This document shows positions 10,001 to 18,255 of a stretch of DNA of 37,090 nucleotides, piece by piece. Both the position numbers and the translations under genes were made by a program. Position 1 is the stretch's first letter. Each line of letters starts with the position of its first letter. This DNA comes from Pinguiococcus pyrenoidosus (Eukaryota > Sar > Pinguiophyceae > Pinguiochrysidales > Pinguiochrysidaceae). Under the pieces are notes generated by a model. It ran no database searches. It was not told the origin of the DNA and saw only the letters and a program-made list of their open reading frames with translations. The stretch spans positions 1 through 37,090 of the forward strand of contig JAAMXY010000609.1 of NCBI GenBank assembly GCA_019677205.1, in the 5' to 3' direction.

Positions 10001-11809
10001 GCAGTGGACGAGCTCTGAGGGTATCGGAGAGTTCGGAACCATGACGACGTTCTCCGCCTGCCTCCGGAGAACATCTCTCAGATCGCGAGGGAGCAGCTGC
10101 TCGTCTTCGACAATCACAAGTCCAAACTGACTCAGCGAGTTCCGAAAGTCTCCCTGCAGGATCTGGTGCGGTCCCACCACGACCGCAAGGTCTTTCACGT
10201 CTGCGCTGTCGAGCATTTGCATGAGCCGCTGCTTGCGCGAGCTTGTGAGGACCGCTTTGAAGGAAAGCTGAGGGCTCTCGTGCGCCGAACCTGGCAGTCC
10301 TCCATCGTTCGCTGCAGCAGCCTCCACCTCTTCGGCAAGGAGAGTCAGTTCCTCGAGCCGCCGCCGGACCAGGAGATCCGAGGGCAGCAGCAGCAGCGTG
10401 CGCCTTCCCGATTCTGCCGCGCGGGCAGACAGACACAGGTCGAGGCTAGCTGGATGGAGCATGGTCTCGTCGTTGATCAGGGCCGAGGTTCGCAACGGCT
10501 TTGCGAGCTCATCCCAGATCTGGCGCACTGCAGCTTCTTGGTTGGGTTCGATGCGTCGTCTCGCCGCCAGCAGGGCCAGTTGCCCAAGCCCGGGCTGCTG
10601 GCAGTCGCCCGCTTCCGAAACATCCACCTCTGGCAAGGCAAACACCGCTGGCTTGGTCGAGCGCGGCTTGCTTGCTGCGTCGATCGCGCTCGCATACTGC
10701 TCGAGGAGCAACTCGACGCTGTTGGCCACAATCTCAGAGTGAGCAAGCCGAGTCCGCACGGCTCCGGTCGGACTCGCCTCGCCCATCTCAAGCGGCTTGT
10801 GAGTGGACACGATGGCGTTTCTGAGGCTAGTCCACTTCTGCGAGGAGAGATCGTCGCCCGACATGAAATCCGCAAGCTGCGCATACGTCTCCAGCTGCTC
10901 TAATGCGTTTGTCAACGTGCTTTGCACCTTCTTAGAGGTCAAGCCTTTGACAAGCTTGTACACCGTCTCTATGGAAAAGGCGTCCTGCACCGCCTCCATG
11001 CCGACGTCTTGGCTTTTCTGGCGGCTGGACTTCTCCTCTTTTCCGACCGGGAATCTTTCTAACAAGTCGGGATACTTCAGCTCCGCCTGAAACCGAGTCC
11101 CGGGCTGGCCTCCCTCTTCCCAGTCCGCATGCGGAGTCAACGTGGCCTTGCCGCTCACAAGAAGTACGTCTCCCTTTCTGAACGTCTGCTGCGTTCCGCG
11201 CACGCCGTAGCCATAGCCAAAGCCGAAACTCCTTTGGAATCGGCTCACATTGACCGCATCGCCATTGACATCCTTGCATTCCAGCACCACCAGGGTACCA
11301 CTACCGGTCTTCCGCTCGTAGCTCTTCTGCACCACGACGACGAAGCTGACGGGATCCTGCGTCGCCCGGCGGCGGGACAGCGACCGCACGGTTTCCACGC
11401 GCGCGCGATCGATGTAATGCCGGGGAAGATGGAGCAGGAGGTCTCGAATGTGTCGGATGGACAGGCGCTGAAAGGCCTGGGCCATCTTCGGACCAACGCC
11501 CTTGATGCTGCTCACAGGCTCGTTGAGAAAGGCGACTTGCGACGAGCTGGCAGAGACCTCCGCAACAGAAACCGGGACTGGCAACCAATCTGGGTGCCCA
11601 TCGTGCAGATCAGGACTCGGAGGCGCAGAGCCGAGGCTGTTGGCACCACCCTTTGCCAGGGGCTCCCTTTGCGTGGACGAGAAGACGCGGGAAGGAGGGC
11701 GTAAAGATCTTGCCGGCCGGTGCAGCCACCGGATGCCGAAGCAGCGCGGTAAGGACGCCGCTGCCATGAGCACAGCGGGGATCCAAAGCCGCGCGCTAGG
11801 AGACCTCAT
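7001..11809 (-). CDS. Degenerate RecG-like helicase fused to a DEDDh 3'-5' exonuclease, organelle-targeted
   Basis: One uninterrupted frame of 1602 residues, starting at the ATG at 11809. Residues 1-25 form a signal peptide (MRSPSARLWIPAVLMAAAS...), followed by a basic, serine-rich stretch. Residues ~85-280 match the RecG wedge region: a SIKGVGPKMAQAFQRLSI helix-hairpin-helix, LLLHLPRHYIDR, then an OB-fold. RecG helicase motifs follow but are broken. The Walker A position (~446) reads LINDETMLHPA with no GKT. The DEQH box reads VIVEDEQLLP. The TATPIPRTL box reads NSPIPSELV. The GRVGR region is lost. RecG-like context is kept (VVVGPHQILQGDF, SSFNKGEKRMLVAPLHVG). Residues ~1110-1390 are a DnaQ-type exonuclease with all acidic/His positions: DVEATG, HNAIFD, HNAVGD. 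A short WxxxHD...RLKHL helix-turn-helix-like segment follows near 1490. I infer a plastid (or mitochondrial) DNA-maintenance factor: nuclease active, helicase dead. Confidence 0.85.
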   Translation of the reverse strand: MRSPSARLWIPAVLMAAASLPRCFGIRWLHRPARSLRPPSRVFSSTQREPLAKGGANSLGSAPPSPDLHDGHPDWLPVPVSVAEVSASSSQVAFLNEPVSSIKGVGPKMAQAFQRLSIRHIRDLLLHLPRHYIDRARVETVRSLSRRRATQDPVSFVVVVQKSYERKTGSGTLVVLECKDVNGDAVNVSRFQRSFGFGYGYGVRGTQQTFRKGDVLLVSGKATLTPHADWEEGGQPGTRFQAELKYPDLLERFPVGKEEKSSRQKSQDVGMEAVQDAFSIETVYKLVKGLTSKKVQSTLTNALEQLETYAQLADFMSGDDLSSQKWTSLRNAIVSTHKPLEMGEASPTGAVRTRLAHSEIVANSVELLLEQYASAIDAASKPRSTKPAVFALPEVDVSEAGDCQQPGLGQLALLAARRRIEPNQEAAVRQIWDELAKPLRTSALINDETMLHPASLDLCLSARAAESGRRTLLLLPSDLLVRRRLEELTLLAEEVEAAAANDGGLPGSAHESPQLSFKAVLTSSRKQRLMQMLDSADVKDLAVVVGPHQILQGDFRNSLSQFGLVIVEDEQLLPRDLRDVLRRQAENVVMVPNSPIPSELVHCTLFDCTSIVPVKRSDSESRSKRARRSEANASALQVVSDTPKSIRDVLSSAKDVISSGGRVLWAFPNSTAEGEDPSPAILKTAKRALPKDCIVSLGLDSSAQMARAAISSFNKGEKRMLVAPLHVGRNMGVDMLEADLVVVEAPVLPLKLTDASHDAVPLKSIYCMLRRLAIWSGSPCKGDGNDHSLKNVAPRMVVIHPRDAAQASKRTKKDKRTEELVHLLRDGARVVEEDLRRSGFEQFLADRSAALPSFRTLDLLTDARNGSFGQAATEATPENGDARQNLNRTLSLLRDADQVGLDLVQKVPKDSPLAHALGVTMALFGRNGSLLRFLPNSEAFPSELHDNGFLSLYGDCSREPLHMPHVQSHVVAEVDTDDDDLAADSPPGPELPHPSQIRVPDAAMNTTASQLAALAAARHLLDPERYPRPQCEAPEAIEASDEPNGPEAESRYAMFVPEPPPGDGMEAWRRAWDPEVVLAPEHRAVDLEVSLPFADEELGIGLGVRPPPLVIVIDVEATGLGKDAEVIQLAAKVIDDDGFLPDRQVSNSPYSLVRVNPADTETATAVSRTCFNTESGEEVADSEEFAFSDDVDGSGLGLGPADGTLFSRYVMPSVPVPTEVAQITGISSETLQEAGAKRFPVVWNEFRKWLARQRLQAGIKAAVLDRFSQWSGEGGKSAEELSRFVADMDLEALPLPPVVFAAHNAIFDSRVLQSEFQTHSRELKLPAGGLASQFGLGLEGVVSFLCTLRLFRSKSIWEDMEIGKPSSCKQEVIYNTLLDEEMRFAHNAVGDVLGLERILVDSPAGRVWRKHAMRSQILMPVPPEVVSSLGHIPGLNFRPPPGTQAAPGPGERTFDGVVVHHAVPRVKSVNGGKSGAAADDGFADVPTTKARRWPVDHDLWLWKNRDLPVDVLAMSLCRTKTGVLSRLKHLKSKKHAAGIRLQDALREESKIERLVKDLEKDDNIIVEVKMWKNPFEDLLPGYSKAKEVKVEQIELERDACPF

Positions 11810-12280
11810 GCCCGACGGCGCTCCGCGCGTGGCCACGGAGCCTCACTCGCGGAAGGTGGCACCCAAAAAAAAAGCGCGCCAAATTGATTCGCGTGAACAT
11901 GACTTGCAACAAAAGTTACTCCAAAATAGTACCGTTCCCAATCATCATCGTCCCTTGGACGTATTCAAAATAAATCTTGTAGTTACGTTTCTTATTTCAA
12001 AGCTCATATAAAAGACTTCAATTAACCCTTCCACAAACGGTTTCGATCAAGTGTTTGAAAAATTCTGCCTTTTGGATTTCTTTTTCATCAAGGTATGGTG
12101 TGAAACAGGTGAATATCTTTCCTTCGGTTTCATTGGTAGCGGAGTACGTACACGTCCGGAGGGCGTTTTGGCGCCAGATCTCGCTGGATTTCGCGAGATC
12201 CTCCGCCCGAGGCGTCCCCGGCCTCCCATATTCTCCTTTTTAAAGTGGAGCAGCAAGGCTGCCCCTAACGTGTTGCATCC
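11810..12280. promoter_or_regulatory. Divergent intergenic region with AT-rich core
   Basis: This 471-base gap separates the starts of two divergent genes (RecG-like fusion on the minus strand, exporter on the plus strand). Bases ~11866-12130 are clearly richer in A and T than the GC-rich surroundings and contain an A10-like run near 11867-11876 and a TATA-like CATATAAAAG at about 12005-12014. No coding motif is recognised. A shared promoter is the simplest reading (inference); a small AT-rich insertion is the alternative. Confidence 0.4.
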
Positions 12281-13138
12281 ATGTGGCGTAGCGGCCTCGT
12301 TTTCCTTTGGTGTCTGTCCGGCGTCCGTGGGCTAGCGCTTCCTCTGCGGCGCTCCGCATCTGTCGCGCCGTTTGCTTCCGTGTCCCAGCGTGCAACCCCG
12401 AGATTGTTCATGAAGCCTGAGCCAGCAAAGGTGGTGGCGGAGGCAGAGGCGGCACCGCAGCCGTGGAGACGGAAGGCGATGAAGACGGCGGCCGCGGCTG
12501 CAGGCTCGGCCGCTTGGTTCGCCCTTTGCGCAGCGGCGATGGCCGCCACTGGGGAAGGAGAGCACCTTCACGTCGGCCAGAAGCTGGCTATCTGGCTGCA
12601 GTCCAGTGGCTTGCCTGCGGAGGCGATTCTGATGATCATCTCAGCGCTCCCGGTCGTGGAGCTTCGCGGCGGCGTGCCCGTCGGCATTTGGATGGGGATG
12701 CCCGTGGCGAAGACCTGCCTGCTTTGCGTGATTGGCAACATGCTCCCGATCGTGCCAATTTTGCTGGCTCTGCGCTCGCCCCTCGTGCGCCGCATCATGA
12801 AGCCGATTCTCACCAGGGCGCAGAGCAAGGCCGAGGCCTTCGCCGACGAAGCGTCGCGAGCGCGGGGTCTGGCGATCTTCGTGGGCATTCCGCTGCCCGG
12901 AACCGGAGCATGGACGGGTGCCATGGGTGCCTACCTCTTGGGAATGCCCCTTGGCCTGGCGGTGTCCTCCATTTTTGCGGGAGTCCTGCTGGCTGCAGCA
13001 ATCATGTCCCTGATCGTCACGACGGGCACGGCAGGAGGAGTTGCTGCCTGCGTGGCCTTAGTGGCCATTTTTGCCATCCAAACTTGGAAAGGACCTAGCA
13101 GCAAGGGGAATACGGCAAAGCCAGAAGGTGCGGAGTAG
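12281..13138 (+). CDS. Small multidrug-export family protein (Sm_multidrug_ex type), plastid-targeted
   Basis: 285 residues, single exon, ATG at 12281. Residues 1-18 are a signal peptide (MWRSGLVFLWCLSGVRG), followed by an arginine/serine/alanine-rich transit-like stretch to about residue 65. The mature part has five or six hydrophobic helices and the family signature: ISALPVVELRGGVPVGI near residue 120, GNMLPIVPILLAL, the IFVGIPLPGTGAWTGAM loop near 205, and a glycine/alanine-rich last helix. The family (COG2426 type) occurs in bacteria and in plant/algal plastids; its substrate is not established, and the 'multidrug' name is historical. The conserved P-x-P-G-T-G-A-W-T-G loop and the E-L-R-G motif look intact. 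It probably sits in a plastid membrane (inference from the leader). It is divergent from the RecG-like gene. Confidence 0.88.
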   Translation: MWRSGLVFLWCLSGVRGLALPLRRSASVAPFASVSQRATPRLFMKPEPAKVVAEAEAAPQPWRRKAMKTAAAAAGSAAWFALCAAAMAATGEGEHLHVGQKLAIWLQSSGLPAEAILMIISALPVVELRGGVPVGIWMGMPVAKTCLLCVIGNMLPIVPILLALRSPLVRRIMKPILTRAQSKAEAFADEASRARGLAIFVGIPLPGTGAWTGAMGAYLLGMPLGLAVSSIFAGVLLAAAIMSLIVTTGTAGGVAACVALVAIFAIQTWKGPSSKGNTAKPEGAE

Positions 13139-13340
13139 CTCGCTCTGGCAGGGGATCCAGGGGAATGCCGAGCAACAGGCTTGGCGTGTTTTGCCTCCAC
13201 CTCTCTTCAACAACGAGCGAACGCAATGTCAACCTGTCCCTGCTCCTCGCCGTCTTCAATTGCCACAGCCTCCTCCGCATACGATCCGCTTGCCTGCACC
13301 TGCCCGCCTCTCTGCTCTTGGCCCGACGCTTTGCTGTTGG

Positions 13341-13378
13341 CCCTACTCTCTGCGCCTGGCCCTACTCTCTGCGCCTGG
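13341..13378. repeat. 19-bp perfect tandem repeat, two copies
   Basis: The unit CCCTACTCTCTGCGCCTGG occurs at 13341-13359 and again at 13360-13378 without mismatch. Confidence 0.9.
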
Positions 13379-13533
13379 CGCGACTCCAGACGCGGGACGA
13401 GCCCAAGAGAAAGGCAAACCCACCAGTTCCGTGACGCGGCCTGGGCTTTGCGAAAGGCAGCCTTCTTCAAGGTACTGCAGTTGGCGGCGGGCGGAAAGCC
13501 CAAAACAAGGCGATCTGACCTTGTTTCCTGCGC

Positions 13534-13566
13534 GCTTTTCAAGCACGCTTTTCAAGCACGCTTTTC
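13534..13566. repeat. 13-bp tandem repeat, two and a half copies
   Basis: The unit GCTTTTCAAGCAC occurs at 13534-13546 and 13547-13559, and the first seven bases repeat again from 13560. Confidence 0.9.
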
Positions 13567-13752
13567 TGGCTTCTGCCTGAAGTTGAGTAGGCTTTTCACA
13601 CTGGCAGGACTGCTACTCGAACGAGAGGCAATGGCCACGACTTCAAGACAACCTTCGTTGGAAAGTCGTGCGCTTATCTTGGTGCGTGTGGGTGAAAACT
13701 CCATTCCCTCGTGTTTGATTGCTGGTGCGATGCGGCACAGCTTAAGGTCCTC

Positions 13753-16700
13753 TCACCCATGCTCGCGGGATCCTGTCAGACGGCGAAGACGAGATCGATT
13801 CTCTGCCGAAGGGCTCCTTTGCATCCGAGGAGGTGTGCGTCTTGCAGAGGAAGCAAAGCTCGAGGTAAGACTAGAATCCCTTCCCGGCAGGCTCCGTCTT
13901 CGGTACGCGGACAGCTCCGAAAAGGTCTGCGGCACTCGGACGTCTCGAAAGGTGAACAGGCTCAGCGGCCGAGGCTCCGATTCTCGACGTCGCACCAGAG
14001 AAGGTGCGCTGACCCGTGCATTCTGCCCTTGCGCAGCCAGCTCTTGGGGTGACGGCGCCTCTAAGGCCGCAGCGTCTTGGTTTCCTGACTCTCTGGGGCG
14101 AGGTGCAGCTGTATCCTCGCCTTTGTCGCTTTCGCCACCCTCCACGAGTGCCTTCACGCGGTTGAAGTACTTCTTCGCAAGATAGCCACGAGCTTCAATC
14201 AGCTCACGGAGGGTGCTGTCGAAGAGCGTCCAGCAACTCGTGCTGGTGAAAGCGCGATAGCCTAGCTTCTCGAAGGACCCGAAGAGCCAGTCATGCCCGA
14301 AGAAGTGATTGCTATCCAGAATTCCGCGGATTTCGATGCGATGGTCCGACGCGGTGGCCACGCGCTCCACAATGCCTTCCACGATGAAGTACGTGCCGTC
14401 GCTTTCCACGCCGGGGTACCAGAAGAAGTCGGACGCGTTCACAAAGACGCTCTTCAAGATCGTCACGATCTCCACCACGAAGCTCGCCTCTTGATTGCGG
14501 AATAGGACCAAGGCCGGGATGAGCTCGGTGTAGGCGAGGAGCACCACGTTGCGCCGCAAGTAGTACGGCAATTGCTCTAGAATACTCGCCTCGTCCAAGG
14601 CGGTGCGGTACCGCATCTGGGACTTGGCTTGGATGCGGACATCTCTCTGCACGTCGACGCCGCAGCCCTGCTCGCGAAGGTAGTCTTGGATCTCCATGAG
14701 CTGCTCCTGCATCATACTCTTCGCCGCCGAGCCTCGCGTGGCCAACTCGGAGAGGCTCCCGACTGCGTAGCCGAAGACCGTCGCCCCCACGAACATGATG
14801 GCGGTGGCGACGCGTCTCTCGCTGTCGTTCACCGAAACGATGTCACCGTAGCCAACGGTCGTCATGGTGGTGAAGGCCCAATACAGAGACGCCACGTATC
14901 GTTCGCCCAGCTGCTGCTCGCGCAGGCCCACCGCGCCCCACCACGTCGTCCCTGCAAAGTCGTCCTCGTCGCCGGCCAGGAAGCTATTGTACGACCAGAT
15001 GCAGCAGAAGAGGTGCCCGATGAAGCCGAGGACGATCATGATCGTTAAGATCCGCACACTTGCGGTCCCGACGTAGTCCTTCAGCTCCCGCACGATCTCC
15101 ATCTGGCCGAAGTTGAGCGCGCGAAGCGCCTTGAACAGGCGGAAAATGCGCAGGGCTCGAATCAATTTGACCGAGCGCGTCTCCTTGCCCGACCCGATGA
15201 GGCCTTCGAAGATCCTGTCGAAGGGGATCGTCGTGATGACATCCACGGCGAACCAACCGCGGAGATACCTCTCCTGAATCATGCTCGGCACCGTGACGTA
15301 CACGCCTCGGTCGTCGTTGTACGCCGTCCGGAACGCGAAGACGATGTCCACGAAGAAGCAGCTGTCCACCGAGTAGTTGACGATGACCCAGTATCCATCG
15401 TTTGCCACGTCAAAGCCAAGCTGCAGCGGCGTCAGCGTCACCGTGAACACGATGAGGAGCGCAATGAAGATGTCCCACTTCATTTTGATCGGATCCTTGG
15501 GATACCAGATCAGACGAGCGCGGAGGTCGGCGTTGGCCTCCGTGTCTTCCATGAGGATATCCCCCACTTTGTGCAGCGTGGAAATCGGCTTCGTGCTGCT
15601 TCTCACCCCATCGACGTGAAGGCATCTTGCAAGGCCGGCAACCAAGTGGTACGAGCTGCGCCGCCGGGCCTCCCTGTCGCGCGCCACAGCACGGGGGTCC
15701 TTCCCGGCAAAGTCGACCCGCCGTGACTTGACGAGCTTCCTGCCCACGAGGATCGTCTCCTTCACCAGCCCCGCTTCCGTTTCAAGCGTAGCCGTCGCGA
15801 AGATCTGCTTCAGCATGCTCTTGTCCTCCTGCAGCCGGTCGTGGAACACCGACGACATGTCCGGGTGCTCCGACAGCAGGTCGGTCAGCTTTCGGTACGA
15901 AATCCAGTACAGCGAGCTGGGAACGGGGCAGACATAGCTCCCGGAAACCGGAGCGTCCTCCACGCCGCAGGGCAGCGCCACTTCAAGCCCCGCGTTGTAG
16001 ATGCCGAAGAGCACGTCGCCTTTGGGCGATGGTATGAAGGCTTGAACCCGGCCCTTGTCGATGAAGTAGCACTCGGACAGGAAGTCACCCTGCCTCGCCA
16101 AGCATTCCTGCTCCGGCACCTGCATAGGGTTCAACCTGGCCAGAAAGTCCACGATGAAGTTGGTGGAGCAGCACTCGAGCACCTCGAGCTTCGTCATGGC
16201 TTCTTCGTAGATGTTGAAGCAGATCCTTGCCTTCAGGAGCGCCGGCAGCGTCAGCAGCATTGGTTGCGTCGTCATGATGGACTTGTGGTGGCAGTAGTAC
16301 TCGAAGTGGCGGATCACCGCCTTTCGCAGCGGTCGAGGGATCTGCCGGTCCAACAAATAGTCCTGCACCTCCCCGATGCGATTCTTCAGCGCCGTCGCCA
16401 CGGGATCCCAGGACTGGATGATTAGCGTGACCGTCGCCAGGATGAGGCCAAAGGTCGTGGCGCCCAGCAGCTGCGTCATCAGCGCGAAGATTCGCTCGTT
16501 GATGGTCACGCCGGAGATGTCGCCGTAGCCGACGGCGAGCATCGTGGCAATGGTGAAGTACAGCGCGCTGGTGTACTGGGAAGCCGGCGTGTTGCCTCCA
16601 CACCTCGTCCAGTCCTGGGCCACCTCGATCTCCTCGTCGCTGTAGTGGCCGGCCGGTCGACAGTCGTTGGTCCAGAACCACGCGCAGGCGATGAGGTGTG

Positions 16701-17190
16701 CGACGAAGATGATGCGTGCCATCAGTGTAACCAGCTTGATGATGGACGGGTTCACGTTGTCGAAGTTCCTCCCTTCGCTTAGCTTCTTCAGCTTGAGGAG
16801 ACGCGTCAGCTTGACGAGTCGGAAGAGGCGCAGGGAGCGTACGAGCTTGAGGCTTTGCACCTCGTCGCGACTGGTACTGGCGAGCAGCAACGGGATGAGG
16901 AGATCAAAAGGCAGCGTCGACGCCACGTCGACCAGAAGCCAAGTCTTGAGGTAGCGCTTCGCGATCTTCATCCGGTTCTTGATCAGCACGTCATCACAGA
17001 GCACGGCGGTATTGAAGGTGACTCCCACGTCCAGAGCGAAGAGGCTGTCGATCACTAGGTCGACCACGAAGGCGGCGCCGCGAGGGTCTAGCCCGAAGGC
17101 GATGCGGTAGGGCACGACCAGCACGCTGTACACAATCCAAATGCCGATGAAGATGTCCCAAGCGATCTGCACCGAGGCACGGGGTGACAC
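13753..17190 (-). CDS. Two-repeat (2 x 6TM) cyclic-nucleotide-gated/EAG-like potassium channel
   Basis: An open frame of about 1145 residues carries two complete voltage-gated-like channel units in one chain. Unit 1: S1 at the start, an S4 rich in Arg/Lys (KLVRSLRLFRLVKLTRLLKL), pore filter MLAVGYGDIS near residue 220, C-linker, and a cyclic-nucleotide-binding-like fold near 355-455. Unit 2: S1 near 565 (KWDIFIALLIVF), S4 RSVKLIRALRIFRLFKALRA, filter TMTTVGYGDI near 780, C-linker and a second, more divergent cNBD-like region near 890-990. Both filters have the K+-type GYG. The C-terminal ~130 residues are Arg/Ser-rich and disordered. Two such chains would give a four-unit pore (inference). 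No ATG lies at the 5' end of this frame: the frame enters through an AG at about 17209-17210, so at least one upstream exon exists, probably within 17250-17610. Probably a plasma or internal membrane channel. Confidence 0.85.
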   Translation of the reverse strand: MSPRASVQIAWDIFIGIWIVYSVLVVPYRIAFGLDPRGAAFVVDLVIDSLFALDVGVTFNTAVLCDDVLIKNRMKIAKRYLKTWLLVDVASTLPFDLLIPLLLASTSRDEVQSLKLVRSLRLFRLVKLTRLLKLKKLSEGRNFDNVNPSIIKLVTLMARIIFVAHLIACAWFWTNDCRPAGHYSDEEIEVAQDWTRCGGNTPASQYTSALYFTIATMLAVGYGDISGVTINERIFALMTQLLGATTFGLILATVTLIIQSWDPVATALKNRIGEVQDYLLDRQIPRPLRKAVIRHFEYYCHHKSIMTTQPMLLTLPALLKARICFNIYEEAMTKLEVLECCSTNFIVDFLARLNPMQVPEQECLARQGDFLSECYFIDKGRVQAFIPSPKGDVLFGIYNAGLEVALPCGVEDAPVSGSYVCPVPSSLYWISYRKLTDLLSEHPDMSSVFHDRLQEDKSMLKQIFATATLETEAGLVKETILVGRKLVKSRRVDFAGKDPRAVARDREARRRSSYHLVAGLARCLHVDGVRSSTKPISTLHKVGDILMEDTEANADLRARLIWYPKDPIKMKWDIFIALLIVFTVTLTPLQLGFDVANDGYWVIVNYSVDSCFFVDIVFAFRTAYNDDRGVYVTVPSMIQERYLRGWFAVDVITTIPFDRIFEGLIGSGKETRSVKLIRALRIFRLFKALRALNFGQMEIVRELKDYVGTASVRILTIMIVLGFIGHLFCCIWSYNSFLAGDEDDFAGTTWWGAVGLREQQLGERYVASLYWAFTTMTTVGYGDIVSVNDSERRVATAIMFVGATVFGYAVGSLSELATRGSAAKSMMQEQLMEIQDYLREQGCGVDVQRDVRIQAKSQMRYRTALDEASILEQLPYYLRRNVVLLAYTELIPALVLFRNQEASFVVEIVTILKSVFVNASDFFWYPGVESDGTYFIVEGIVERVATASDHRIEIRGILDSNHFFGHDWLFGSFEKLGYRAFTSTSCWTLFDSTLRELIEARGYLAKKYFNRVKALVEGGESDKGEDTAAPRPRESGNQDAAALEAPSPQELAAQGQNARVSAPSLVRRRESEPRPLSLFTFRDVRVPQTFSELSAYRRRSLPGRDSSLTSSFASSARRTPPRMQRSPSAENRSRLRRLTGSREHG

Positions 17191-17249
17191 GGGTAAGAGC
17201 GATCCTACGTTCTACTTCTTGGGCTGGGGAGTGCAGGATGGTCGCGGCG

Positions 17250-17610
17250 TTCAGACAGACGACAAAAGCATCGAGGGGCGCTGCACCTTGCGTTGGTCCG
17301 ATGGATCCACAATCCATTTCTTGCGACGATCTCTACGAGCGCGCAGAGTCTTGCTGAAGTTGTTGGCGGCAACGTACACGGAGTTTCGATACCCATCTGC
17401 AATGCCGACTGCAGAGGAGGCGTCAGATAAGTCCAGAGTGGCAATACGTCGAAGCGAGAAGGTCAGGAAGCAACGATCGACCAGGCGTACTTGCTGCCGC
17501 CGCTTGGCGCTTCCGAAAGGGAAGCGCAAAAGCCTTTGTAGAGCCGCTGGAAGTCGCCGACGCCTCGGCTTCATCGCTGTCGTTCTGCCTGGAGCCCTTC
17601 ATGCTCCACT
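17250..17610 (-). CDS. Candidate N-terminal exon(s) of the channel gene
   Basis: The minus strand here stays open in coding-like frames: one reads YRNSVYVAANNFSKTLRA with RRDRRKKWIVDPSDQRK, typical of a basic cytosolic N-terminus; another, beginning at an ATG near 17603, reads MKGSRQNDSDEAEASATSSG. A pyrimidine tract and AG near 17210 would link to the main channel exon in phase 1. I could not choose a donor that satisfies every phase, so boundaries are approximate. Confidence 0.35.
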
Positions 17611-17671
17611 TGGTGTACGTGACGACTTCATGTCTCCGTGAGCGCCCGCACTGGAATCCTCGGAGCGGCAA

Positions 17672-18099
17672 ATGGCCGGCTCTTCCGGAACCATGCTAGG
17701 AAGTACACGAGCTGATGACTGGACCGGCAAGCTCATCGTTGCTCTTCGCGTGCGGCACAACATTCCTTTCCAGGATGGCGTCGGGATCGATGCGGGCGTT
17801 TTGCCATTCCCGGCTTCTAGATGCAAGGTATGTGGGAACAGCAGATATGTATCTATCGGCTGGTAACGAGGGAACGCATTGGCTGGGAAGGCGCTTTCGA
17901 AGGCAAGCATCTTTGTGTGCCTGCTGTACAGATCGACGTCTGCAGAGCTGCTTTGAGGGAACCCGGGCTCTGCATCACCACGGTAAGCAAATCGAACACT
18001 GTACAGCAATCCTGTGATCCTGTGATGATCCTTTTCGCCTTGGGCCTTTGGGCCTCGACCAAGGGATGCTTGCCTCGACGTCACCGACGAGCGACTTGA
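17672..18099 (+). CDS. Possible small spliced gene of unknown function
   Basis: An ATG at 17672 opens a frame with a coding-like stretch (DDWTGKLIVALRVRHNIPFQ, then GVGIDAGVLPFPASRCK) up to 17827, where a GTATGT donor begins. A pyrimidine-rich acceptor ending CTGTACAG at 17931 continues in phase for 51 bases to a GTAAGC donor at 17983; an AG at 18062-18063 then leads to a stop near 18099, giving about 80 residues. A second frame from 18064 to about 18228 also looks coding but is out of phase. A 174-residue minus-strand frame covers the same bases. No domain is recognised. Splice consensus favours the plus strand, but this is weak. Confidence 0.3.
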
Positions 18100-18255
18100 A
18101 AGGGCTCCGCGCGGCTCTGGCATCGTCGTCTCCCATTCTACGAAAATGAAGCCTCAACTCATCAAGGAGTCAAGCGTGCACGCTTTACGAAAGCGCCTTG
18201 GACCGTTCCACACAAGCCCTTGAGAAGGGAAAGCCGCTGACGTCGATTGTAGACC

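Larger units (their letters stand above)
13139..13752. other. Intergenic region between convergent genes, with two short tandem repeats
   Basis: 614 bases between the exporter stop and the channel stop. Open frames exist on both strands but none carries a domain or splice pattern I trust. The stretch contains two short perfect tandem repeats (listed separately) and probably serves as 3' untranslated sequence and spacer for the two convergent genes. Confidence 0.45.

Noticed and set aside
13181-14185. 334-codon plus-strand frame across the spacer and the channel 3' end
   Set aside because: Mostly antisense to the Arg/Ser-rich channel tail; no motif and composition of a shadow.
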